Below, piece after piece: positions 23,291-36,083 of a DNA stretch of 64,000 nucleotides; positions within the stretch are counted from its first letter, which is position 1; each line of letters begins with the position of its first letter. A model generated the notes under the pieces. It worked only from the letters and a program-made list of their open reading frames with translations, was not told where the DNA came from and did not search any database. The position numbers and the translations under genes are program-made. Source of the DNA: Adiantum capillus-veneris (Eukaryota > Streptophyta > Polypodiopsida > Polypodiales > Pteridaceae); the NCBI GenBank assembly GCA_014529385.2, contig CM043942.1, positions 51,338,774 to 51,402,773 on the forward strand, read 5' to 3'.

Positions 23291-24640
23291 ATTGTGCATT
23301 CACAACATGAAATGAGACGAATTGGAAATCATGCATGCACAAAGATTGGGCTTCAATTTCAAAATTGATGCAATTTGATTGCCATTTGGGTAGCACACTT
23401 AAACAATGCATATATTCCCTTATTGGCCATTCTAAGACCAATCAAAATCATTGCAATATGAATTTCTCATCTCCAATAGCTCAAATCATCCAAACCCAAT
23501 TGGATTTGTCATTTTGGTTTATATGGCTACTCACATTTGTACTTATAAACACACAAATCAATGCACTTTTGACCATACCAATGAACTTGGCATACATTGT
23601 AATGGTAGTGCACTTAAAATCATCCCCAAGTGAGAACCAATCGGGTCATTCATCTCAAATCCTTTGATGATACACACCAATCTTTAGCTCCATTAATCAT
23701 TATGATTGGTAACCAAGACCAATCATTCATCTCAAATTTGGACATCAAATGCCATTGAGTAGGCACACACACCCAAATTTAGACCAAAACTATATGCAAT
23801 TATTCCATCGACTTCACATTACATAGCTCAAATTGCATATTCAATCAAGCATGAATGAATGAATGAATGCATGCATGCTTAATTTCTCAAAGATTAACAC
23901 TAATTTGACCCAATCAAAATTCAAAATTAACTCTTTTGGCCATGCAATTAGTCCTATCCCTAATGTTTACATGCACATTTGATACATATTTTACAATCAA
24001 CAAGCATTTGGGTGCCCCAATTGACCATCAATCATTCAATCAAGTGGTCTTCAATTGGGCACACACACTCTTTCTTTGCCCAAAATTTTGGCATTTAGGC
24101 TTATCCAATGATTTAATTTTCAACACACACTAATTGCATTGAAGTTGGCCTCCCCAATCATCACATGCCAATCAAGGTACTCTAATCATATCACACACAA
24201 GTGACATTAAGCTCAAGGCCCTTAAACCTCCACATATTAAGCACACAATTAGACACAAAATCTAATCACATGACCAATAGTGCACACACTACACTAATCA
24301 AGAGAATTAGAGGAGTCATCAACTAATTGAAGTACTCATGGAAGAAGAGTGTTAAGATCAAAGAAAGAAGTCATTACCTCTCTCAAATCTAGAATAATGA
24401 GAGTGCAAAACTACTTCATGACATAATGAAATATAGAGAAGGCTAGATTAATGAGAAAAATAGAGATTAGATTAATCAAGAAGAGCTACTCTAATTACAA
24501 AGGATTAGCACTAGCCTTCTAAGCATGGGCATTAAGCTCAAGGCTATGCCATCCATAAAGTGAACACTCAAGAGTGACTACTCAAGAATGGCTTCTCTTT
24601 AAGCATAGGGCTCTTTTATAGGTTTGGACCTCAATCCCTT
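23291..24640. other. No recognisable gene; AT-rich
   Basis: Rich in CAATCAA, AATTG and ATTTG words, with an AATG/ATGC run near 23,850-23,880. It could be the 3' non-coding part or LTR of the gypsy remnant that ends nearby on the minus strand, but no terminal repeat was found. Confidence 0.4.
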
Positions 24641-24649
24641 CAACTATGG

Positions 24650-26000
24650 GATTAAGTTGAGCCATTTTGTCTAAAGCTTATACAACATGGAACTCCTAAA
24701 TGAGCCCAAATCCTTATACAATGAATAGGAAATATTGGCACAATAGCACATCCATAGCTTGGTGCATAATTGGTGTAGCATGTGTTAGCTGCTGCTAACA
24801 CCTCATCTTTGGACCCTTCTTCACATTCTTTAATTGGTAGATCATCAATGAAAGGCACATGAGGAATAAAGTCCCTTAATACCTTATTCATGCCATTCAT
24901 CATATGAGCTATTGAATTAGTAGCACCGTGTGGTAGAGTGCATATCCTTACCAAACTGAGAGTTGTGCGCATCGTAGTAAGATCCTTTCTCTCCAAAGCT
25001 AACTAAGATTGATTGTATCAAGAGTAGAGATCACCCATATAGTAAATAGATCTATCTGCAAAGGCTTCAACAAATTCATTCACAATTGGGCCACCAGTAC
25101 CCACATTACAGATTGTTACCTTGTTAACCAGCTACATATCATGTATGAACCTTAAAGTACCATTCTTCTTTGGCACAATGAACCATCAAGTGTAGTAGGG
25201 TGCAAATGATGGTTTCAAAATGCCCATTTGCATCTTCTCATTAAGCAAATCAATAATCTTTGGCAAGTGAGATTTTGGAACTGGAATGGGATGTAAGCTC
25301 CATGGCATCTTCTCATTAAGAAAATCAATAATCTTTGGCAAGTGAGATTTTGGAACTAGAATGGGATGTAAGCTCCATGGCATGTGAGGAACAATGAGTA
25401 TGAACATAGGTGAAACAACACTCGGATCCACACACCCAATCTTGCTTGGATCAAAAGAAAAATATTTACCGTGGTTTTCAGGCATACCTTGAAAGCATTT
25501 AATCTTCTTTTCATTGAGGAAACCATCCTCTCCAATCTTCAACTGCTCCAATGTCTCCTTAGTAAATTTGTGTCCAATGTTCTTCTAATTTCTAAGTATA
25601 GGATGTCAAAAAGCTTCATTGGACATCCCATCACTTCCTTCTAGTAGAGGTGGAGCCAATGGTCTCACTTTCTTGCAACCGTCTTGTACTTGGTCTCTAC
25701 CCGTGCTTCAACTGCTTCATCTAAATCTTCCTTAATATGAATAAGTGCCGTGTATATGTCTAGTTCTTCATACATGTCCATTGAGTGCACTTTAACAATG
25801 TCAGTTCCACTTTCTAACCTGCTTTGCTTGATCTACTCAAGCTTTGGCATAGTATCAACATAAGATACCTCTTCAAAGATTCTTGAAATCATATCATCTA
25901 GCTCAAGCACATCAACACATCCCTGCAATTCACTTTGAATACTTGAAACATATTGTTTCTCTCACTTAGGCAGCTTATTAAATTTCTTGTAAGATAATGA
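24650..26000 (-). mobile_element. Ty3/gypsy RT remnant of a fungal-like lineage
   Basis: On the minus strand an RT domain is readable. Near 25,500 comes the leader to RT (EQLKIGEDGFLNEKKIK), then PWSLHPIPVPKSHLPKIID, VPKKNGTLRF, then RKDLTTMRTTLSLVRICTLP, GATNSIAHM and FIDDLPIKE at the active-site position. The RDLT...TP.GL.R...LP.G.TNS and F.DD.PIKG pattern is one I associate mainly with gypsy elements of fungi, not with the common plant lineages. A tandem duplication of about 72 bp lies near 25,240-25,390. Protease and integrase are not evident. Several breaks, so it is old. Confidence 0.7.
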
Positions 26001-26157
26001 ACCCTTAGATGTCAACCCCAAAAGCCCTGAGAAGAGAAAGCTTCTCTTTGCAAGAACTTCTCCTCACTTGTACCACCCATAGTCCTGCTTTATAGTGGAA
26101 CCCCAAGAAAATCCTATGCAAACTTGTGTTCTTTGAACTCCTTGCATATTTAGGGGA

Positions 26158-29100
26158 ATGGGAAAAGATGACCTTGGGAAAAATAGGATGAAGTTGCAGC
26201 TAGCTAATGGCTATATTGCAAAATCTATTGGTATTTTGGAACAGGTGGTGATGAATTCTTGTGTAATCAAGTATGAGCATAAGTTTGCTATAGTAGATTT
26301 AGGTACTAAGAATAACTATGATGTTATTCTAGGAAGGCCATTCATGCACCAATTAGAGATGGTTCATGACTAGAGCTATGATTATATGTACTTGTGCCAC
26401 ATGGAGACCAGGTCCACACTCATCAACCTAAGTGACCACAAATGCAAAGATGACAGAGAACACCCGTAGAGGATTTCAATTCTACAACTGCTACAGAATT
26501 TAAAGTACCTGCATTGCTAAACTCTAAATCTCACCTATGGATGTTTGGAGCTTCAAACTATGAAAATTTTATCAAGGACAAATGCAAGAGAACAAGCCCA
26601 TTTGAGGATCCAGACTATATAACGGAGCATTTTCTCAAAGAAAGAATGGAGCCCTTGGAGTGAACTCAAATTAAGGCCACTTTAGATGTGTGCATCAAAT
26701 GAGATCACAGCTACCAAGTTTTGTGATGAAAATGGCTTGGACTTAGTTCCTTTCCACATGATTAGAGTGGATCTAGGCTCAAATCACTGAGAAACAACCA
26801 AGATTGGTGAGGTGAAACAAGAAGTGGGGATTGAAGTATAGTGTTTGTGTGAGACAAGATTTCTATTAGAGATCTTACCATGGAAATTGATTCAAGCCAC
26901 ATCTTGGAGCAAAATAAGGAATCAAGTGATGAATGTTACTATGACACTCTTGATACTCGAGGTACGTGGATCTTCGCATAGACAATGAAAAATTAGAAGG
27001 TCATGAGAGTGATCTTGAACACAATCAAAACAATTCTTTGATTTTTCAAACCAAAAACCTAGAAGACAACAATGTTACAGAAATAAGCGCTCAAAAAAGA
27101 GGATGAGAAACAATCCAATGCCATATATCAAAGGGAAACAATCATACTTGAAACTAGTGGGAGACCTTGATTGCATAAATGACAAGTTAACTAGAAAGGA
27201 AACAACACCTTCTCAGCCAAACAAATTGAAACAAAAAAAGGGACAAACAATAAAACCTCCAAAAGACGCATCAAAGACAAGCTAGTGAACCTAAATGGAC
27301 AAAAGTTGAGCAAAAAAAGAAGTATAGGGAATTGAAACGCACACTTAGAGAGGTTTGGACAACAAAAATGGAAACTGATGATGAAAATGGGAAAGAATTG
27401 AGAAAGTATGGAATAAGTGTATCCTCTCATTACAAGAAGTACACTATTCATGATTGCAAAACCATCATTGAACAACCAATGAGGGAGAAGGTTGAACCAA
27501 GAAAATCTTATGTTGGACTTGAGAATGGTAAAAGGATAGATCTAGCAAAGCCATGCAAAGAGCCTAAAGTTTCTTATATTTCTATGGATCTAACACTTGA
27601 CAAGGAAGAATTGTTGATCTAGACGCTCAAGGAGTATAAGGATGTGTTTGCGAGGTCTTATAAAGACTTGAAAGGGGTTGATCCTTCCATTTGTCAGCAT
27701 AGAATTCCCTTAAATTGTGATGCTAAGACAAGGAGACAAAAATATTAAACTTACAATGAGACATTTGCAAAGAAAATCAAAGACGAGATTGATAAGCTAA
27801 AGGAAGGTGAGCTCATTTACGAATAGAGCACATGGATTGGGTATCCCCAATTGTAGTGGTACCTAAAAACAATGGCAAGTTAAGAGTGTGTGTCAATCTT
27901 AAAAAAGTAAATGAAGCTACTATCCATGATAGTTATCCTCTTCCTATCAATGATCATGTCTTGAAAAGAGTAGTGGGGAAGCACACATACAATTTTTTGG
28001 ATGGATTTTCAGGCTATAATCAATTGGTGATTAAACCAAAAGATTAGCACAAAACAACCTTTGTGACTCAATGGGGCATGTTTGCTTATGGGTTGATGCC
28101 ATTTGGGCTGACAAATGCACTTACCACATTCCAAAGACTCATGGATCAAGCTTTCAGATAGTGCTTGCATATATTTTTAGAAATATAAATGGATAACTTA
28201 TTTGTGCACTCAATGTTATGCAAAGACCATATAGAACACCTAAAAAGCGTTTGGGAAATTTGACACCTATCGAATCTACCTGAATCCAAGAAAATGAGTT
28301 GTCATGGTTAGGTAGGACAAGATCCTAGGTCATATTGTGTCCACAAATGGAATATCCATGCATATGGACAAAATCAAGGTGATTGTGGATATGCCACATC
28401 TAAAAATAGCGAAGGAGTTCCAATCATTCATGGGACATTGTGGATAATACTGAAAATTTGTTTACATGTATGCCATCATTGCCAAGCCTCTCTATGGTTT
28501 GATTGTAACCTTTGATTGAGCTGGATATTGTGAGAAATTAGTTTAAAAGTTGAAGCAACCATTGGTATCATCACCAATTCTCACGGCACCATATTAGAGC
28601 AAATTTTCATGTTCATGTAGATGCCTCTGCTTTTGCCATTGGATGTATCCTGGCACAACCTGGTGAGGGAGTTATGGATTTTTTATGGATTTTTAATATG
28701 CTATGCTAGCCTTCAACTGAACAATGTTGAACAAAATTACACAACTATGAAAAGGGAAGGATTGGGAATGGTTTATGTTATGAAGAAATTTTTGCATTAT
28801 TTCCTAGCCAACCAATTCATTTTCTTTGCAGATAACCCAAGCACTATTGTATCTACTCAACAAGCCATGCAACACATGTCGAATAGTGAGATGGCTCATC
28901 ATTTTGCTTGAGTTTGATCTCTTTAACCTAGAAATGATACATAGGTGGAGTGATAATATATTCCTAGTTTTGTCTATAGGACAATTGTCAATAGACCATG
29001 ACAAAATAGATGACAGATGCATAATTGAGCAAAGAAATCCTTTCCAACTACTTAGTGGATGACTATATGTTAGGAGTTTGGATGGCATCTTGCAGTTGTG

Positions 29101-30420
29101 CATCAAAGCCTTTGATATTCCTTTGTACTTGAAGGAAGCACGTGTCATGATGGACTTTATCCATCATGGGAAAATCAAAACGTATCAAAATTTGATGAGA
29201 ATGGGAGTTTTTGTCCTAGTATGAAATTTGATGCACACATGTGCGTTAGGAATTGCAAATCATGTGCATGCATAATCAACTCACACTTTGTGCATCAAAA
29301 AATGAGTACATACCAATCTTACATGGGGAAAGCACATTCACAGCAAGTGAGAGGTCATCTTTCAACATATAAAAGGGCTAAGGCTATAATGTTTGTCAAA
29401 ATTTATTGATCTACACTCTTCGTGGATGCTGGAGCATTTGTGAAGCGGTGTGATGAGTGTCAACAAAGAACAAAAATTCCCATAAAAGGGATGAAATGCT
29501 GATGAGACTGATGGTAGGAGCACGTGTATTTTCCAAGTAGGGTTCAAATTTTGGGTCCCATAGCACCGTCGGCTTACAGAACTCATAAAAAATATATCAT
29601 AGTAGTCACATACTATTTGACCAAGTGCGTAGAAGCTAAAACCACACAAAAATATGATGCATGCACCACAATTCATTCTTATATGAAAATGTTTTCACAT
29701 GTACAATCTACCTATAGAAATTGTTAGTCATCGAGGGACATATTTTGTTAATGAAGTCATTGAGTACTTGCTTGATGAATTCATTGTCATACATAGAAAA
29801 TTGGCTTCGTATCACCCACAAGATAATGGTCATTACAAGAGCAGCAACAAAGTCTTGTGCATAGTTCTCACTAAAATTGTGAAAAACAATAGATTGGATT
29901 GGGATCAAAAGTTTTACTCCGCTATTTGGGATTACAAAGTTGCATACAAAACTATTTTAGGGACTACATCTTATAACATGGTGTTTGGACTTAATGCAAT
30001 ATTACCCATAGAATTTTTGGTTCCAACCTTGGGAGTAGCCAATAAACTTGAATGGACTAGACATGAATGGTCTGACCGTCTAATTGACTTAGAAAAGTTG
30101 CATGAAATTAAATTAAAGGCAGTGGTCACAATATGTGCCTAAAAAAAATGCATGAAAGAGTTTCATGACAAGCGCGTAAAGTCCAAAGACATCACACTAG
30201 GGAATTATGTGCTTGTCTACACTCTTAAGCAAAAAACAGAAAATTAAAGAAGCATGGAATGGGACCATTTGTGATTCATTCCATATCACCGAGTGGGGCC
30301 ATTAAGCTTGCTACATTGGATGGACAGGAAATGGCAAACTAGATTAGTGGATGCAAGCTTTAAAAACATCACTTGCCGTTGACACACGCATGCTCAAAAG
30401 GACACATGTAGTTAAAAATA
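26158..30420 (+). pseudogene. Element A pol: protease, RT, RNase H, integrase
   Basis: The protease tail reads KNNYDVILGRPFMHQLEMVHD-like at about 26,300-26,370. The RT leader EYKDVFARSYKDLKGVDPS and CQHRIPL is near 27,620-27,715, then WVSPIVVVPKNNGKLRVC at 27,835-27,890 and FLDGFSGYNQLVIKPKD near 28,000. RNase H is around 28,600-28,910, integrase around 29,100-30,140 with ILGTTSYNMVFGLNAILPIE, and its tail (KEFHDKRVKSKD, YVLVYTLKQ) near 30,150-30,235. The DLKG...CQHRIPL leader is shared with element C. Many breaks. Confidence 0.85.
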
Positions 30421-30539
30421 GGAAAAAGAAGCAAGAGCTCAAGATTCAAGAGGCACAACAAGAAGCCAGAGAATGTGTAGCAAAGAGGAAGCACAAAAGT
30501 TATTAGATTACCAGCATTGAGGACAATGACAAAAATGTG

Positions 30540-30850
30540 GATCCATATATTTCTGTAAAGCTAGGAGTCAGAATGTTACCTATTCATGCATTGATCTCAT
30601 GTGAATACAATTAGTTGGAATACGTAGCAACAAATTCCAAAATTGATCCTACACCCCTTGGAAAAAATATTTACCGGATTCAATGGAACTATTAGTATTG
30701 CTATAGGTTTTGTGGATCTCATATTACATATCAATGGATATGAATGTTTCCATAACTTTTTTGTATTATTATTAGATACCTTGAATAATCAACTAATATT
30801 GGTGACACCATGCAACGCAAATACAATGTGTATATACAATGCTTTGACAA
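30540..30850 (+). pseudogene. Element A second protease-like domain after integrase
   Basis: After the integrase tail and a basic linker (IQEAQQEAREC, near 30,440-30,475) comes sequence that lines up with element B's second protease: PYI near 30,545, an IHAL segment where the active site should be, and an LILVTP...N...IYNALTTR stretch where retropepsins have their C-terminal ILG-type segment. The active-site triplet is not preserved here. Assigned by comparison with B. Confidence 0.5.
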
Positions 30851-30879
30851 CTAGGTGCATGTTACAATGGATAGTCACA

Positions 30880-32400
30880 TAATGTGTGTCATTTTTGCTC
30901 CCGTGGAAGATACCAAGCATCTTTTTGAGAAAGTCAGTAACAAGGTCAAGAATGAATCCAATGGTGGGACCGTGATCGAGACATAATAGCACAGATCACT
31001 ATAGCTATCGAGTCTATTAACATTCTTGAAGTTGTAGCTGCCAATCTTTCACTCCCTTTAGAACAAGTCACAACAAGTACTTTGGCACTTCAAGCCCTAG
31101 TTGCTACTCCTCTTTACCTTCAAAGATAAGCACTCAAGCATCTATACCCGTGGCTCGATTATTATAAATTGCAAGGAATAGAAGAGAGGGTTTCACAGAG
31201 CCAAGATAGCACTTGTTCTTGTCAAGCTTCTAATGGCTCAATAATGGTTAAGCCGTAGGCAAGTCTTGTAGGACTCCATTATTAAGACCATAGCTCTCGA
31301 CGGTATCCCCGTTAACTGCATAAAGCAGGCGTGCTTTAAGGATGAAAAATCCCTATTCTACTTACTCTTTTGCAAGTAATAACACCAACCATTTGTAGCA
31401 ATCTTGAGGTAAGAAAATATGGAGAAAGTCCCTAACTCACACACGCCTATGTACAGTGAAATGGTAGGGATAACCAAAATGTTTGAGTGATTTGATAGGG
31501 TGAGGTAGCTTACTATGGCAATTATGGAAAGCCAAAAAACGGCTATCAATGGCAACAACGATCATAATCGAAATCGCAACACGATCACAATCCCAATATC
31601 ATGACACCCTACATCGTCTACAAAATAGCTAAAAGAACATACTCGTGCAACCAAATCAACATGGTAATCAAATTCAAAACATCATTTTGTACCATCATAA
31701 AAGAGTATAATCACTTCTTGATTGGATCAAACAAAAGAGATATTACCTGTGTATATTTGTTTGTAAGCTAACCTGTTGGCTGCTTGTAGGTTACCCTGTT
31801 GCTGCTGGCAATTTGTTTCTGTCATAACTTGGTCAAACAAACTCAGAACATAGACTTCCAGATACTCAAAACGACGGGAACAGGTCTGGTCTACAAGTCT
31901 ACGTAGCCAGAATTGCGAAAAACGCATTTTTTTGGGCTGAAAACTCAACTTTTAGGTCGCGACTCCTTAAAACAGTATTTTTGGGTCTCCACTACTTTTT
32001 CAATTTATTTTAAGCCTACCCATGCATTTTAAGCTAAAACACATAAATATAACACATTGATACTAATAAAAATCTCAGTTTTAATTACGTTTTTATTATA
32101 TTGTTCATAGACAAACTATCTGTTGTTCATTAATCTTTATGAAATATATCTTTGGTGTAGTATTTGAAAAGAAGAGAGTATATTTTTTCTCTTAATATCT
32201 TAAACTCATTCATATAAGCTCTATCTAATAGACTATTCAACAATCTTTCAAATCATGCTAAACGAAAGATATGGCTTACGACATTCTTTTCGACTTTAAG
32301 AACTTCAAAATTTAGTCCTATTACATCTTCATTGATTATCGTATAAGCGTAGAAAGGGGGGTCATATTCCCTAATATGAGTCGTATATAGGGGTTTTTTC
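30880..32400. other. Element A spacer; little recognisable
   Basis: It lies where element B has its spacer and the N-terminal and coiled-coil parts of the extra coding region. Only short open pieces are seen. It may hold insertions, since nothing aligns clearly with B. The TATCGCGATA palindrome of B was not found here. Confidence 0.4.
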
Positions 32401-32419
32401 AAAGTTGTCCGCTCGCAAG

Positions 32420-33514
32420 TGGAAGCAGAAGAGGTCATGAAAAGAGATGAGCTAGCCCAACATCAAATGATAGATTTGAGGCAAGAAGTGGAAAGGGCAC
32501 GGGGCCAAACTACAAATCCAAGTCCAAGTGACCTTAGAGACAACACCCAATACGAGCCTCTAGAACTCCCTAATAGTTCCAAAGAACCATGACTAGTGGA
32601 GATACCTCCACAAATCCAAGAAGAAGGACAAGTGTTAAAAGCAGAAGAGGAGGCTCATCTTTGTACTCTAATAGAGAAAGCAATCAAAGAGAGCTCAGAA
32701 GCTGCCATAGAGTGGGAACAAAGGATGCTACACTCCATGGGTGTCCAAAATATTGACACAAATGTGACCACAACAGAAAGGATGCAACCATCCCTTCCTT
32801 ATCCTCTCCTCAGTATGAAGTAATGACCATGAAAAAGCGCATCCAAATGGAGGAGCCAACACCACTTTTTGATGGTGATATCAAAGATCACAAGGCCTCC
32901 AAATGTATAGTGGACTCACATCCTAAATGTAAAAAAGGGTGGCTTTCCAAATATCCAACATACCTTGTATGTCTGGTTGACGCGTCAAAGTCAGTAAGGG
33001 ATGATGTCTCCTTCTACCCAGTGCCGCAAATGAGGTCCTGGAAAGATCATGCAATGTTGTTGCAAAGGCATTCAAATTGGCTGAATTATCCTAATCTTCC
33101 ACATCCAAGGAGCGAGAGACAATAAAGAGAACTTATGTGATGAAAACCCTCACCGGTGCCATTAAGCTTTTCACTGGCTCTCTTGACTTGAGCTGTGTGA
33201 TGCTTAGAAAGATATGTAAAACAATGCTAGCCTGCATCAAGGAGTTCGCGTCGTCCAAAGCCACAGACTCAACATTATTATCAACGAGCCACACTGTCAC
33301 CAAGATGATTTATGATTTGTCAAAGAAGCCATCCTCGGAGGTGCTCCACTTATTCTATCAAAGATTGATGTTCCTGCCAATCTTCCATATGCAAGCATTC
33401 AAGGAAGCCTTCTACATCGACTTCTTCACTTATGACAGCAGGATCTTTGGCCCTACAATCAACATGGGCAACGTGAGATATGAGTCATACATAAAGCCAC
33501 TAGGCTTCCATTGA
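32420..33514 (+). pseudogene. Element A extra coding region (ORF3), C-terminal part
   Basis: A charged, helical start (around SQVEAEEVMKRDELAQ) leads to two blocks conserved with element B. Block 1 has LPYPLL, a PLFDGDIKDH-like segment, IVDSHPK and LVDA...RDDVSFYPVP. Block 2 has MKTLTGAIKLFTGSLDLSC, KICKTMLAC, then RLMFLPIFHMQAFKEAFYID and IFGPTINMGNVRYESYI. B carries the same blocks in the same order after pol. I recognise no database family. About three or four breaks. Confidence 0.7.
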
Positions 33515-33595
33515 CAAAAGTTGAAGAAGACTGCCACCAACTCAAAAAAACAAATCACCAACACATGGAAAGCTCATGCCGAGGACGACATTGAC

Positions 33596-34540
33596 GTGGA
33601 GGGGGGGGGAGTGTTAACAACTGAACACAAGAAAGCGTATTTTTGTATCATATAATTTGACGAATACATTTGTAATTATTTTTTGGGACTCCATTGAGTT
33701 TCCAGATTGTAACCTATTGAATATGCATATCAATAAAACCCATGGTAGAAAGTAGAATTTAATTTTGATGAGTTAGAACCTCCAAGGCTGAGGTTTAAAA
33801 GCCAATTTTTGTAAACCTAAGACAACTTTTGAATCAATCATCTTTTTGAGCTCTACGAAGTGTATCGTGATTGTGTGTTGAGTGTTCAGAGTGAGTGACA
33901 GCTTCTTTTCTTCCTTAGATGTGCTACTAAAGCTACATTGCAAAGGCGACTACACCATTGTGTTAGAACGCCAAGCTTGCACAATTTGGTCTCCTCGCAA
34001 AGCGCTCTCCACGATCTTTGAGGTGAGTTTTCTCTCCAACCATGCATCCGTTTTATGATTGCTATATGTTATTGCATTCACGGAAAGCCAAGCTACATCT
34101 TAGGCATAAGCACTTTGAGAATCGATGACCTATAATTTTGGGCCTCTCTTCATACACGATTTTCACACAAAGTGGTTGCAGGTAGTAGATTGGGTTAGGG
34201 ACTAAAGGGTAGTGTCTTCTAAGTGTGTAGACGTTATCCTTGAGATTCATGATGATTCGATGACGTTAGGAAATGTTTTGGAGAGTTCAAGAATCGTAGG
34301 TAAAGCAGCGATTGTGTACACCTAGTGTGCTTTGAGTTGATTTCCCTTGGTAGTGATTATCTAGAGAGGTCGAGTAGATGATTGACACCCATCTATTTGT
34401 TTCCATGCACCTACGGATCAAGCTCTGCTCTTGGTTGACATCTTGTTTGTTGTCCAAGCAATGTATCTGCCCAAAAACACTCCTTTTGATTGGTTGATGG
34501 TTTCTTTGTTGGTGCATCATGTCACATACATATTATGATT
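33596..34540 (+). repeat. Element A polypurine tract and 3' LTR (right end approximate)
   Basis: A G-rich purine run (33,598-33,611) precedes TGTTAACAAC at 33,612. The LTR contains TTTAAAAGCC near 33,797 and GACTACACCATTGTGTTAG near 33,949, nearly the same as GACTACACCATCGTGGTAG in element B's LTR, which shows common origin. The end is estimated from B's LTR length. Confidence 0.65.
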
Positions 34541-34643
34541 ACTTTTATCTTTGTGAGACACACTGATTGAACACCACTAGCATGCTGCATTTCATTCATG
34601 ATCTAAGTTCTCTTGCGTCCTAGCAGCATATTTGCTAGGTGGT

Positions 34644-34665
34644 CCCCCCCCCCCCCCCCCCCCCC
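34644..34665. repeat. 22-base C homopolymer at an element junction
   Basis: Uninterrupted C run immediately left of the point where element C's RT becomes readable. It may mark a rearrangement or be an artefact of sequencing or assembly. Confidence 0.9.
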
Positions 34666-34666
34666 A

Positions 34667-35404
34667 GGATTTCCAACCCGGCATTGATGATGCCTCTGGG
34701 AATTGTCTTGGTGTAGAGGCCACCCGAACTAATTTTCCTCCCTTAAAATGCTTCTCATTCAGTGATTAACGTGGTTTTAGTTCAGTCTTCACGTGCAATC
34801 TTAACTTGATTGTAGCCACTGTGATCGTTTATAAAGCTATACATTTCATGGCCTAGAATCTCATCCAATAGCATGCCTGTAAAGGGCATGGGAAGGGGTC
34901 CTTGATAATCCGAGCAATCAAATTCCTATAATCCACACACACCCTCAACTTGCCATTCTTCTTGGGAACTACCACTATTGGAAACAACTAGTCACTGCTC
35001 GCCACCTCTATTATGAACCCTGCATTCAGAAGATTGTCTATCTCCTCCTTGACCTTCTTAGCATAGTTGGGGTTCATCTTGTATCTCTGCAGTCTCACTG
35101 GTCTAGAATCTGGCTTCAGTGGTATTTGATGTTGGCATACCTTTGGATCTTCTCCTTTCAAATCAATATATTCCCAAGAAAATACATCCTTGTATTTCTG
35201 GAACAGTGCCTTTGCTTTTTCCTTGATCTCTGTCTTCAGGTGCTTATTGATCTTGATCATTCGAGGGTTCTCCTCTGAGTTGAGATTCTTCCACTTCTTG
35301 CTCATTTGGAAGTAGCCAATTTGGACCTCCTCCCTTGTGCTTATCCAATGACTCAGCTTCCTTCTCAGTCCTAATACCAACATCATAATTATTGAAGGGA
35401 TCAA
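34667..35404 (-). pseudogene. Element C RT, N-terminal half
   Basis: KYKDVFSWEYIDLKGEDPK, CQHQIPLKPDSRPVRLQRY and EEIDNLLNAGFI are the typical leader and fingers start. Towards 34,800 GHEMYSFINDHSGYNQVKI gives the first palm motif. The active-site and later domains are absent. Broken. Confidence 0.85.
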
Positions 35405-35708
35405 TCAATTCTAGTAGTCCATTATGTGTTCTGATCAACTGCTTGGTTTCCTTGCTCAGAGTCAATATGATTGGTTTCTGGTGCTATTTTGAAAACAAAC
35501 TTATCCTATGCTTGTTGTTCTGGTGGTCGTCCATATAATAGATGCACTAGGTGTTTTCCAGGATGCAGTTCAGTGAGCTGGTATGGGTACTGTCTTTTCT
35601 TCCTTTCTGCTTGTTCTTGTCAATCAATAGAGTAATTAAATCTATCTCTGTCAATGGGAAAATGTTCATTGAAGCCAATTCACTTGATCTTCTTAGTGAT
35701 GTACTTTT

Positions 35709-35985
35709 TGTTGAAGATGATGAAACAGGAAACAGAAGGAAGACAGCAACTCAGAGTAGGAAGAAGATGGAGAAGGAGAAGACACAGAGCTTGTGTACGA
35801 GATCTCTGTAGTCTGTCTCTCTGTATTAGAATAATAATGTATCCAAACTCAGAGCTACAAAGCTTATATGAAACCCTGAGAGATAAGTTGTCCTTTCACA
35901 CCGGATGTCCAGGGGGAAAAACCCATTGGGAGAAAAGTGCCCCTGGTGAAGCGCGTATACACACTAACACTACTACATGTCTACA
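35709..35985 (-). repeat. copia-2 3' LTR
   Basis: Matches 40,610-40,886 with about four base differences and starts and ends TG/CA. It contains a CCAGGGG...CCCCTGG inverted repeat (35,909-35,946). CTTTT precedes it at 35,704-35,708. Confidence 0.96.
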
Positions 35986-36000
35986 AATCCCCCCTGTAGT
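35986..36000 (-). other. copia-2 polypurine tract
   Basis: On the minus strand ACAGGGGGGATT directly precedes the 3' LTR. Confidence 0.8.
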
Positions 36001-36083
36001 GATAGTGTGAATCCGTACAAGGTAGCAGATCATCATGTGTATGAGAGTAAGCCCAAAGCTTTTCAGAAAGCTTCAAACTTTTC

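Larger units (their letters stand above)
26150..34540 (+). mobile_element. Ty3/gypsy element A (gag and 5' LTR not found)
   Basis: In order: protease, RT, RNase H, integrase, integrase tail, a second protease-like domain, a spacer, an extra coding region, a polypurine tract and the 3' LTR. The order is gypsy, and the extra parts after integrase match element B (55.2-64 kb). It is heavily broken (well over ten breaks), so it is old. No 5' LTR is seen; the left end is taken where protease becomes readable. Confidence 0.85.
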
